A DNA stretch of 33,836 nt from Ignavibacteriales bacterium (lineage in GTDB: Bacteria; Bacteroidota; Ignavibacteria; Ignavibacteriales; Ignavibacteriaceae), in contig JAAYVN010000103.1 of the NCBI GenBank assembly GCA_012517155.1, positions 1-33,836 of the forward strand. The letters run 5' to 3'. Under the pieces are notes generated by a model. It made no database searches, was not told where the DNA came from, and saw only the letters and a list, made by a program, of their open reading frames with translations. Made by a program: the position numbers and the translations under genes. Positions 24,898-32,519 of this stretch are shown in pieces (position 1 is the stretch's first letter; each line of letters opens with the position of its first letter).

Positions 24898-26220
24898 TCA
24901 GATTTCCGTTTTTTCTTCCACAATTTTGATTCCCAGGCTTTCCAGTTCGCTTAGAATAGGAAGATATATATCCGGAGTGTTCGGAATCTGAACTCCTGTG
25001 GAATTAATTCTCTCCTCGGCAATTAACTTAACCCCGATAGCCAGCGGAAGACTTACAGTTCGGGCCATCGAGGATTCCCCTTCGGGAATACCATAGTCAA
25101 TCAGGGTGGATGTTACCTTGTAAATTGTTTCCTCTTCCTCCTCAATCACAAATGTATGCCGCATTATCACCATATCAATCTCCCCTTTCGCGTACATCAT
25201 TTTGCTCTGCATCTGTTCGCAAAGAATATCGAGATAATTATCCTTCCGAGGCACTGATGTATCGGAGAAAAGCCCCAGCCACTCTAATCTGTCAAGAATT
25301 GCATCCTCCGGTTCGAGACCTGATTTTGAAGCCACTTCTTTTCGCAGATCCGAACTCCTGGACACTCCAAGAAGATCTGAGAGTAATTCCTTGAATGTCT
25401 TTTCTGTTAATCCTGATCGTGGTGTATCATCTATCAGACCCAGATCAACAATCTTTTTGAGAGTCGAGCACCATCCGGGATTACGGTACGTCCCCCTCTT
25501 AACGGTTAGGGCATCATTTAGTCCGTATAATTGTTTATACGGTAGTGAATTCCTGTTTGGGTATACTTCAAATATTCCCAACTCATTTATCTCTTCAGTA
25601 TCATAATTAAGAAAAAGGTCTTTTCCTTCAATATAAATCTCTTCGCCGTCTTCAAGAAATCGGGAATCATTGCGGGACGCAAGAATAACTCCACGCGGAC
25701 TCCAGGAGAATTTGTACCCAAACGGATTGTTATTGTGCTGCGGTGCCGGAAGCCCTCCGCAGTAAGAATAAAAGTGAAGCACTTTCCCCCCTCTTTTTTT
25801 AACCTCATCAATTATTTTCATGGCGGACATATGATCAATCCCCGGATCAAGCCCCAGCTCATTCAGAAAGAGTACCTCCTTTTCCTTCGCACGCGAATCA
25901 AAACTCCTCATTGCATCGCTTACATAAGACGCTGTCACCATGTGTTTTGAATACTCCAGACATAATTCAGCCACAACAGTGTGATAAGTCCAGGGCAATA
26001 AACTCACAACAATATCGTTCTCACGGATAAGCTCCCTTAATTGTTTTCGGTTTTCGACATCCAGAAAGACTGCTTTGCCGTTTTGTCTGTCCGCCGTAAG
26101 CGCTTCGGCTTTGTCAACGTTAAGCGCTGCCACTGTTACAATAAAATTTTTCTGTTCCAGTAAGTATTTTACTCCGGGCTCACTTACTAGTCCGGCACCA
26201 AGTATTAATATCTTTTTCAT
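24898..26220 (-). CDS. Saccharopine dehydrogenase (glutamate-forming; AASS C-terminal half homologue)
   Basis: Oxidises saccharopine to glutamate and alpha-aminoadipate semialdehyde, the second step of lysine breakdown. The 440-residue protein starts with a Rossmann site (ILGAGLVSEPGVKYL, 5-19). It then follows the C-terminal half of animal AASS closely from memory: SLLPWTYHTVVA, NELGLDPGIDHMSAMKIID, YCGGLPAPQHNNNPFGYK, FSWSPRGVI, YPNRNS, RGTYRNPGW, EWLGL and SMARTVSLPLA. It starts 3 bases after the stop of the lysine-ketoglutarate reductase gene, so the two halves are separate but tightly coupled. No aminoadipate semialdehyde dehydrogenase lies in the window. A lysine-synthesis (reverse) role is possible but less likely given the AASS-type pairing. 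Confidence 0.9.
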   Translation of the reverse strand: MKKILILGAGLVSEPGVKYLLEQKNFIVTVAALNVDKAEALTADRQNGKAVFLDVENRKQLRELIRENDIVVSLLPWTYHTVVAELCLEYSKHMVTASYVSDAMRSFDSRAKEKEVLFLNELGLDPGIDHMSAMKIIDEVKKRGGKVLHFYSYCGGLPAPQHNNNPFGYKFSWSPRGVILASRNDSRFLEDGEEIYIEGKDLFLNYDTEEINELGIFEVYPNRNSLPYKQLYGLNDALTVKRGTYRNPGWCSTLKKIVDLGLIDDTPRSGLTEKTFKELLSDLLGVSRSSDLRKEVASKSGLEPEDAILDRLEWLGLFSDTSVPRKDNYLDILCEQMQSKMMYAKGEIDMVIMRHTFVIEEEEETIYKVTSTLIDYGIPEGESSMARTVSLPLAIGVKLIAEERINSTGVQIPNTPDIYLPILSELESLGIKIVEEKTEI

Positions 26221-26223
26221 ATT

Positions 26224-27525
26224 TTAATTTTTAATATATTCTCTCATGTATTCAAATGGTTTGGTAAATTCACCCCGGTGAAGGATAAGCGCACTTTTTA
26301 TTTCTGAAGGAATATCAAGCTCTTCATAAGATTTGGTGAAATCCGCTTTGCATATACCGGATACATAAGGGGAAAGTAATGACGAAAATGCAGTTGATGA
26401 TTCGGCGGGTAATAAGCATGGCAGATTATCAATCGCCATTACCGAAATTCCTTCCGGCTCCATTCCCTCTGTGAAAGTCTGGGTTACAGAATTGTATGTA
26501 AAAACAGGATTGTCCGGAGTTGTTATTTTATGCGTAATTTCAACCGCTCCGTTTATGTCACAACTGATATCCCCGATATAAGAAAGTTTCTGGTTTTCCC
26601 TTAACGTTGCATCCTTAAGGTATTTCTTCGTGATTATTCTTGGATACTTTTCTGTCCAGAATATGCAGTTGATTAAAACTGACAGGAAAGGAATAAATGA
26701 TTCGAATTTCGATTCATAATTTTCTGGATGGTGGTAATATTCCTGAAGATTAAACACCCCCTCTTTTCTTTTGAAAAGGTGCTCTTCATGGAAGACTACT
26801 TTGTAAAAATTCCGGTTATCCAAAGTGAGTGAGTTGTGAAGTGTGGGAAGAATTTCCGGTGTGATAACTTTGTTCGGCAGAAGGTCAAATACTGCCTGGG
26901 CTCCTTGAGAAACGTTTCCATATCCGGCAAAACCGAACACAATCGGTGCTAGCTTATGAGAAAATCCTGTTTCATTAATTTCTTCCCCTACCAGCTTTAT
27001 TCCTTTCTTTGCTTCCTCCAGCGAGGCATATTCAAATGGTCTCCTGATTTTAAGCAGTGGAGTTTCAATTCCCTGCTGTTTCAGTTTTTGTCCAAACAGA
27101 TAGAGCGATTCTATCATTCCTGCATAACCGGCATAATGCCCAAAGAAAACCAGTCGCTTTCCCTTTTCATCTACAATTTTTTCGTAATCAATTAAATTGC
27201 ATTTTAACTCCATAAGTTTTTTAAGCATAGGCATATTATACTTTTGACCTTTTAGCGTATGTGAGAAAAAAACATAAGTTTTGTTCTTCATGAAAATTTC
27301 TTTGGGAATTTCTTTTATTGCAAAAACTACGTCTGCCATGGAAAGATCTTCTTTTACTTCTGTACCCGCTTCCTGAAATTCAGCCGGACGAAAACACCTT
27401 ATGTCTGAAGGCTGAATAATGGAATTGATTCCGGACTTTTCTTTCAATCCTTTTAAATGGTCAGGAACAAGAGGAACTCTCTTTTCCCATTTGTTTTTAT
27501 CTTCTCTTCTTATACCTATAGTCAT
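26224..27525 (-). CDS. Lysine-ketoglutarate reductase (AASS N-terminal half homologue)
   Basis: Condenses lysine with 2-oxoglutarate to saccharopine using NAD(P)H. The 433-residue protein matches the N-terminal half of AASS/LKR in order: IRREDKNKWEKRVPLVPDH (5-23), IQPS, FFSHTLKGQKYNM (86-98), IDYEKIVDEKGKRLVFFG (112-129), a glycine-rich nucleotide site FGFAGYGNVSQGAQAVFD (197-214), YHHPENY, CDINGAVEITH and AIDNLPCLLPAESS. The fold is related to alanine dehydrogenase, but the motif order favours LKR. A perfect AAGGAG at 27531-27536 sits 5 bases before the ATG, stronger than most sites in this window. It is the first gene of a two-gene operon, with saccharopine dehydrogenase next and a terminator after it. 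Confidence 0.9.
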   Translation of the reverse strand: MTIGIRREDKNKWEKRVPLVPDHLKGLKEKSGINSIIQPSDIRCFRPAEFQEAGTEVKEDLSMADVVFAIKEIPKEIFMKNKTYVFFSHTLKGQKYNMPMLKKLMELKCNLIDYEKIVDEKGKRLVFFGHYAGYAGMIESLYLFGQKLKQQGIETPLLKIRRPFEYASLEEAKKGIKLVGEEINETGFSHKLAPIVFGFAGYGNVSQGAQAVFDLLPNKVITPEILPTLHNSLTLDNRNFYKVVFHEEHLFKRKEGVFNLQEYYHHPENYESKFESFIPFLSVLINCIFWTEKYPRIITKKYLKDATLRENQKLSYIGDISCDINGAVEITHKITTPDNPVFTYNSVTQTFTEGMEPEGISVMAIDNLPCLLPAESSTAFSSLLSPYVSGICKADFTKSYEELDIPSEIKSALILHRGEFTKPFEYMREYIKN

Positions 27526-27698
27526 TAAAACTCCTTTTTAATAATAAAATCTGAATTGAGGCGGAAAAAGAGGCGGGAATCAAAAAACGTTTTCGAATTT
27601 TGAAACGAAATAGCTCCTGTGGCTAATGTGGTTTATATGATTAAAAAAATCTGTCGTTATATAAATAAGCATGTCTGGTGAAAATTATCTTTACAAAC

Positions 27699-28634
27699 TT
27701 AAGGATATTTAAGTATATAATCAAACAATGTCAATGGATTTAAATGTTTGATTAAATTCAAGTCTCTTACTTTGGAATCGGAATTTGGTCCTTCCCTCAT
27801 CCGAATAAATTCTCCAATTGCCATCGTTTGGTTTAGATAGTTTAATAAAGTCTTTATCGCTGTTTTTTCATCTTTTATCCTCTTTTCCAGAGCGGATAAA
27901 TGTAATTTCAATGTGTCTTCATCCCCCCTTTGCATTGGTCCGGAGAAAGAATTCATCACTCCGTATTTTTTAATGTTTCTTACAGTCGTCAGCAGCAATG
28001 GTTCAAACACCTTATAAGCAGGCGCCCCCTTAATCCCGCTGTATTTGAAAAGTTCTTCCGCCATCGCAAAATTGGAAACCAGAAAATTGGAAATAAACAC
28101 TCCGGCAATATGATAATATACCTTTCCACCTGCAGGAATTTCAAGTGGGCGGAGTTTTAAATCGGATGCAAGTTTAAGCAGTAACTTTTTTGTTGTGGGA
28201 TTGGAGTACTCCAATCCCACAAAAGCCTTTTCAATTTTAACAATATCTTTTGATGGAAAGGTCTGCATTATATGAAAACTTCCTGTATTCCCCCCTTTCT
28301 TCAGTAACGCTGATAGCGGCTTTAAGTCAAGACAACCGCTAAAATGTACATAAGTATTATTTTTATGATGAAGATTTTGCCTTGCTAGTAGCCTTGCAGT
28401 CTTTCCTATTTGCGAGTCCGGAACGGTAAGCAGAATTAGCGAAGGCTTTTTTAATATTGAGTTGAGATTGGATGAAAACTTACTTATAACTTTCCCCTCT
28501 AATGCCAGTCTCTTCGCTGAACCAAGATCTTTGCTTATTACTAATGAGGGGTGTAATCCCGTTTTAGATAATGCGGCGGCTAGTGAAAATGCCACTTTCC
28601 CCGCTCCGATTATTACTATATTTTTTTCTGCCAT
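27699..28634 (-). CDS. Rossmann-like / DUF2520 domain protein
   Basis: A 311-residue protein with an N-terminal NAD(P)-binding fold (NIVIIGAGKVAFSLAAAL, 5-22; LTVPDSQI near 69-76) and a C-terminal helical DUF2520 domain (AGVFISNFLVSNFAMAEELF near 179-198; SGPMQRGDEDTLKLHL near 231-246). HFSGCLDLKPLSAL and SFHIMQTFP are the linking conserved pieces. Relatives resemble F420-dependent NADP oxidoreductase or ketopantoate reductase folds, but no reaction is assigned to the group that I can name with confidence. It starts 6 bases after the MEMO1-like gene, so it is likely cotranscribed with AMMECR1-MEMO1. Confidence 0.86.
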   Translation of the reverse strand: MAEKNIVIIGAGKVAFSLAAALSKTGLHPSLVISKDLGSAKRLALEGKVISKFSSNLNSILKKPSLILLTVPDSQIGKTARLLARQNLHHKNNTYVHFSGCLDLKPLSALLKKGGNTGSFHIMQTFPSKDIVKIEKAFVGLEYSNPTTKKLLLKLASDLKLRPLEIPAGGKVYYHIAGVFISNFLVSNFAMAEELFKYSGIKGAPAYKVFEPLLLTTVRNIKKYGVMNSFSGPMQRGDEDTLKLHLSALEKRIKDEKTAIKTLLNYLNQTMAIGEFIRMREGPNSDSKVRDLNLIKHLNPLTLFDYILKYP

Positions 28635-28640
28635 TGATTT

Positions 28641-29459
28641 TTACCTGTATAATATGGCTGATAAATATCCCACCACTTCTGAATAATCTCCGCTGGCATC
28701 CCCGCTTGTGCATCGTTTAAGTACCGCGGATTTTCTTATCCCGTAATCCCATAAAGTTTTCATAACAACCACTACTGGTCCTAATCCGCAGGCTTCAAGT
28801 TTATGTGTGGCGGAATCCTTAATTAATTTTTCAAAGTCAAAAGATTCGATCCCCGATTCCACTAATGCATCAAGCTGATTTGCATCTTGTGCATTGTGGA
28901 AGTGCGAAAGATCCGTACTCGCTACAAGAAGTGTCTCTTCATCAATTATTTCCGTTAATGCAGAAGCCAGATCATACAGGAATATTTTGCTCTGATCCCC
29001 AACTACTACCGGAATTATTTTGAAGTCACCAAGAACACTCTGCAAAAACGGGAGTTGTACTTCCAGCGAATGTTCACCGCGATGACCTTCAAATCCCTCA
29101 AACAGATGCTTCGCAGTCTTGCAAAGCGTGCCTGATTTAGTTTTGTCCAGCTCTGTTATACCCAGAGGAGTTTCGTACGCCTCCCCTTTATAAATAGAGC
29201 ATCCTTGAAAATACTCTCTGTGACTGGGAGCAATTACAACTACTGTTTTGTAGTTCTTTCCCTTTACCTGTGCATATGCGTGCGCAGCTGTTTTACCGGA
29301 GTAAATATATCCCGCATGCGGCGAAATAATTCCGTAAATATGCTCCGCTTCCTTGAAAATCCGAATATCCTCAAGCAGCTTTTCTGTTTCAATTCTCAGT
29401 TCCTTTGCAGAACCTGGATAAAAATAGCCCGCTACTGACGGCTTTCTAATGTTGACCAA
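28641..29459 (-). CDS. amrB: MEMO1 family protein (AmmeMemoRadiSam system protein B)
   Basis: A 272-residue homologue of human MEMO1, a metal-binding protein related to extradiol dioxygenases. RKPSVAGYFYPGSAKEL opens the protein. Candidate metal ligands matching human His49, His81 and Cys244 are H48 (SPHAGYIYSG), H80 (IAPSHREY) and C250 (KRCTSGDASG); STDLSHFH at 181-188 is also conserved. The start is TTG at 29459 with AGGA nine bases upstream, and the gene overlaps the end of the AMMECR1 gene by 14 bases. The bacterial three-part set usually adds a radical SAM protein (AmrS), which is absent here. The biochemical role is unresolved. Confidence 0.92.
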   Translation of the reverse strand: MVNIRKPSVAGYFYPGSAKELRIETEKLLEDIRIFKEAEHIYGIISPHAGYIYSGKTAAHAYAQVKGKNYKTVVVIAPSHREYFQGCSIYKGEAYETPLGITELDKTKSGTLCKTAKHLFEGFEGHRGEHSLEVQLPFLQSVLGDFKIIPVVVGDQSKIFLYDLASALTEIIDEETLLVASTDLSHFHNAQDANQLDALVESGIESFDFEKLIKDSATHKLEACGLGPVVVVMKTLWDYGIRKSAVLKRCTSGDASGDYSEVVGYLSAILYR

Positions 29460-30024
29460 GTGTCGTATTCCTGTGATGTGTTTCTGAAAAAACGATCGCT
29501 CTGAATGTTAATATGTTTAAAAATCTTTCTCTCCACTCAAAATTTGGAAGTCCTGCCTTCCTGCATAGTGCGGACAAAAAATCAGAAATACCGAAATTGT
29601 GTTCCGTAGCTACCTGTGGGAGCAACACTCCTCTTCCCGCCGGATCTTCAAGTATTAAACCATGCCTTCCTATTACAATATCTTCGTAGCGGACAAGTTT
29701 CTCCGGCGGTGTCAAAACAGATATTTCGATTAATATTTTCGATAATTCTTGTAAGTAAACTGGTGGAAATCTGTAATCCTTCGAGGCTGCCAGCACAGCA
29801 GCTTCACAAACTGTCTGGAACAGTGGGGTATCAGATGTTATAAATCCGATACAACCTCTTAGTTGCTTGTCCAGATGTAGTGTAACGAAAGCTCCTGCTT
29901 TTATTCCCAGTCTGGGATACAACTTATAGTCAACACGTGGCAAAGGAATATCCTCAAACAGTGTCCTTATTGATGATCTTGCACTCAGTAACAAGATACC
30001 TTGCTCTTCTTTTGTGAGTTCCAT
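29446..30024 (-). CDS. amrA: AMMECR1 domain protein (AmmeMemoRadiSam system protein A)
   Basis: A 192-residue AMMECR1 family protein. The signature LRGCIG is at 55-60, followed by LFQTVCEAAVLAASKDYRFPP (68-88) and IEISVLTPP (98-106); GRHGLILEDPAGRGVLLPQVA around 119-139 is the second conserved block. The function of the family is unknown; the invariant LRGCIG cysteine suggests catalysis or metal/ligand binding. AAAGGAT precedes the ATG. Its last codons overlap the TTG start of the MEMO1 gene, so the two proteins are translationally coupled, consistent with a functional pair. Confidence 0.93.
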   Translation of the reverse strand: MELTKEEQGILLLSARSSIRTLFEDIPLPRVDYKLYPRLGIKAGAFVTLHLDKQLRGCIGFITSDTPLFQTVCEAAVLAASKDYRFPPVYLQELSKILIEISVLTPPEKLVRYEDIVIGRHGLILEDPAGRGVLLPQVATEHNFGISDFLSALCRKAGLPNFEWRERFLNILTFRAIVFSETHHRNTTLGQH

Positions 30025-30134
30025 ACAAATCCTTTTGGTTGTTATTGTTAGAAACTACTTAAAGAGATTTTTACTTTCTCCGGAACCGATAACAGTATTG
30101 TCCGGTACAATCATGTCCCTTTAGTAATATTTTA

Positions 30135-30974
30135 TTACGCCTGAATATTGAACACAATAATTTGAGTTTTCCCCTTCAGCACAAATAAATAGCTCTCTTT
30201 CATAAAAAAAGAATCAAAAAATAACGATTTTATGTTTTCTCCCAGAACTTGCCGTGATAAAGTTTTATTTTTCTTTATATCAAATATAATCAACTCACAG
30301 TTAAAATAATCAATTCCTGTCTTATAATGAAATGTGAATATTAATAAATCGGAAAATCTGATATGCTCTATATTCCCCTCGGTTTTTTCTATTGCTATTC
30401 TGTTTTCCTTCAGTCCCCTTAAAAGTGCTTCATCACTGGGATTTATTACTTCCGGAAATAAATAGTCCGCACTCAATTCATCCCTCCCCTTCTCTTCCTG
30501 AATCCGGTTGAATTCCTCTTCTTCAATTTTCTTTTCCTCGGATAAATTCCCCCCATCTAAAAAACGCATGAAATAATCTCTTTCGAATGTCCCTTTTGAA
30601 GAATAGTATAATCTGTTCTTATAAAAAAATCCGAATATCTTTGCATCATCCCGCCAGACCAGCTTCTCCTGATTAATGTCATAAAGAAAAATTCCTGTGT
30701 GATGCGGCAAATCCGGTTTAATATATGTATGAAAGAAAATGTACTGGTCTGTTAACTGATCAACCCCCAGCCACTGATTCTCCTCAAACCTGATATCATC
30801 AATTACTGTTTTCCCGGCTTTTATATCAATCAGTTTGAAAACAACATTTTTCTTCTTCTCGTCCCTCTCTTCCACTAGTAACTTCATCGAGTCGGAGAGT
30901 AACAGTCGCCAAATCTTATTCCCCGCATTATAAGTGTAATATGGTCTTAAGCCAAAGAACATTAAGGATTGCAA
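30135..30974 (-). CDS. DUF4905 family protein
   Basis: A 279-residue protein of unknown function. It begins with the pattern I associate with DUF4905 in Bacteroidota (KIWRLLLSDSMKLLVEERD, about 20-38) and alternates beta-strand segments such as YIFFHTYIKPDLPHHTGIFLYD, suggesting a beta-propeller-like fold. A charged helical insert (about 146-170) is rich in Glu and Lys. No signal peptide or enzyme motif is visible. The frame opens at ATG 30974, 13 bases inside the tryptophanase gene, but an in-frame ATG at 30962 overlaps the tryptophanase stop as TAATG and may be the real start. Cotranscription with tryptophanase is likely; a link to its function is not shown. Confidence 0.78.
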   Translation of the reverse strand: MQSLMFFGLRPYYTYNAGNKIWRLLLSDSMKLLVEERDEKKKNVVFKLIDIKAGKTVIDDIRFEENQWLGVDQLTDQYIFFHTYIKPDLPHHTGIFLYDINQEKLVWRDDAKIFGFFYKNRLYYSSKGTFERDYFMRFLDGGNLSEEKKIEEEEFNRIQEEKGRDELSADYLFPEVINPSDEALLRGLKENRIAIEKTEGNIEHIRFSDLLIFTFHYKTGIDYFNCELIIFDIKKNKTLSRQVLGENIKSLFFDSFFMKESYLFVLKGKTQIIVFNIQA

Positions 30975-32341
30975 AGTTTTTCAAATCTTGCAGTAAAATG
31001 CCTCAGAATAGGAGCTTCATAGGTTAACAGATATCCCGGTAACGTTTGCCTCCTGTTATATACTTCGATAACCACCTCCGCAACATAATCAATATGGCTT
31101 TGCGTATATACTCTTCGGGGTATTGCAAGCCGCACCAATTCCATCGGCGGTGGAATAAGATACCCGTCCTTGTCATACTTGCCGAACATAACACTTCCTA
31201 TTTCCACCGCTCGTATTCCCCCCTCAATGTAGAGTTCGCAGACTATGGATTGTGCCGGAAACTCTTCAGGCGGTATGTTGGGGAGAAATCTCTTGGCATC
31301 CAGATATATTGCATGCCCCCCCGGCGGTTCTATTATCGGAACACCGGCAGCAATTAGTTTCTCACCAAGATATTCAACCGACCTTATTCTGTATTGAAGA
31401 TAATGCTCATCTACTATTTCCTCCAAACCCTGAGCAATAGCCTCGAGGTCTCTTCCCGCCAGTCCTCCGTAAGTCGGGAAACCTTCCGTAACAATCAGCA
31501 GATTCCGGCAATTCATTGCCAGTTCATCATCATTCAAAGCAAGAAACCCGCCAATATTCACAAGCGCATCTTTTTTCGCACTCATTGTTGCACCGTCAGC
31601 GTACGAAAACATCTCCTGAGCAATTTCCAGTACACTTTTATTCTCGTACCCCTTCTCCCGCTTTTTGATAAAGTAGGCATTCTCTGCAAAGCGGCATGCA
31701 TCAAGATATAGTGGAATCTCATAGTCATCGCATATTTCGCGCACTTCTCTTATGTTTTGCATCGAAACCGGTTGCCCCCCCCCTGAATTATTTGTTATAG
31801 TCAGCATAATTAATGGAATGTTCTCTGCCCCCTTTTCATTAATAAATGTCTCAAGAGCTTTAACATCCATATTTCCCTTAAAGTCAGCCCGCTGCTCTGG
31901 ATGCTTCCCCACTTCCACTACAAAATCGAAGCCTTCCGAACCTGAAAACTCAATGTTTGCGCGGGTAGTATCAAAAAACGTATTTGCTGCAAAGTACTTC
32001 CCTTTGCCACCCAGAATTGAAAACAGTATTTTCTCTGCCGCCCTTCCCTGATGCGTCGGTATAACAGTTTTCATTCCCGTTATTTTCTTTACTGCCGCAT
32101 CAAATTTATAAAAACTGTTTGAACCCGCATAAGCTTCATCTCCCAGCATAATTCCCGCCCATTGCTGCGCGCTCATTGCTGATGTACCGCTGTCAGTCAG
32201 CAAATCTATCAGAACATCCTCTGCTTTTATCAGGAACGGATTATACCCCGCTTCCTTCAGGAGTACTTCTCTCTCTTCTCTCGTAGTGAATTTGATCGGT
32301 TCTACCGATTTTATCTTAAAAGGTTCTATTATGGTCTTCAT
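30962..32341 (-). CDS. tnaA: Tryptophanase (beta-eliminating lyase)
   Basis: PLP enzyme splitting tryptophan to indole, pyruvate and ammonia. The 459-residue sequence resembles tyrosine phenol-lyase overall (EPFKIKSVEP, EAGYNPFL, LTDSGTSAMSAQQWAG, GDEAYAGS). PLP contacts are D214 and R217 in LDACRFAENAYF and the Schiff-base K257 in MSAKKD. Three positions that tell the two enzymes apart all match tryptophanase: D124 (NTFFDTT; Thr in the lyase), I381 (AVEIG; Arg in the lyase) and H448 (LRHFTARF; Phe in the lyase). Tryptophanase is therefore the better call. No tnaC-like leader or permease was seen; DUF4905 follows directly. Indole production would be the visible phenotype. Confidence 0.9.
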   Translation of the reverse strand: MKTIIEPFKIKSVEPIKFTTREEREVLLKEAGYNPFLIKAEDVLIDLLTDSGTSAMSAQQWAGIMLGDEAYAGSNSFYKFDAAVKKITGMKTVIPTHQGRAAEKILFSILGGKGKYFAANTFFDTTRANIEFSGSEGFDFVVEVGKHPEQRADFKGNMDVKALETFINEKGAENIPLIMLTITNNSGGGQPVSMQNIREVREICDDYEIPLYLDACRFAENAYFIKKREKGYENKSVLEIAQEMFSYADGATMSAKKDALVNIGGFLALNDDELAMNCRNLLIVTEGFPTYGGLAGRDLEAIAQGLEEIVDEHYLQYRIRSVEYLGEKLIAAGVPIIEPPGGHAIYLDAKRFLPNIPPEEFPAQSIVCELYIEGGIRAVEIGSVMFGKYDKDGYLIPPPMELVRLAIPRRVYTQSHIDYVAEVVIEVYNRRQTLPGYLLTYEAPILRHFTARFEKLCNP

Positions 32342-32402
32342 TTTGATTTCCGGTTACAATGATAAAATTATACTTACTAAAATTAAAACAATAGGAAATC
32401 AT

Positions 32403-32519
32403 ATGCAACAAAAATCAAGAGAGATTTTATCTATTTTCAGAGTCAAAACCGGGGTGATTGCAGGTTTGGGGGCATGTTTCATTTTGTTATCCTTTTTATT
32501 TAATAAGTTCTATTTTTAA
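32403..32519 (+). CDS. Possible 38-residue single-pass membrane protein
   Basis: A short plus-strand frame starting MQQKSREILSIFRVK and continuing as one hydrophobic helix (GVIAGLGACFILLSFLF, about 17-33) before NKFYF. AGGAAA at 32393-32398 sits 4 bases before the ATG. The N-terminus is basic, so it would lie inside with the helix spanning the membrane. It is divergent from tryptophanase and its last 24 bases overlap the 3' end of the opposing T9SS cargo gene. A longer frame from 32286 would run into tryptophanase coding sequence and is less likely. Chance cannot be excluded at this size. Confidence 0.33.
   Translation: MQQKSREILSIFRVKTGVIAGLGACFILLSFLFNKFYF

Noticed and set aside
30962-32341. 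Call of tyrosine phenol-lyase
   Set aside because: Overall similarity fits, but D124, I381 and H448 match tryptophanase rather than the lyase's Thr, Arg and Phe.
32286-32402. Longer start for the small plus-strand membrane frame
   Set aside because: The extension runs back into tryptophanase coding sequence on the other strand; the ATG at 32403 has its own ribosome site.
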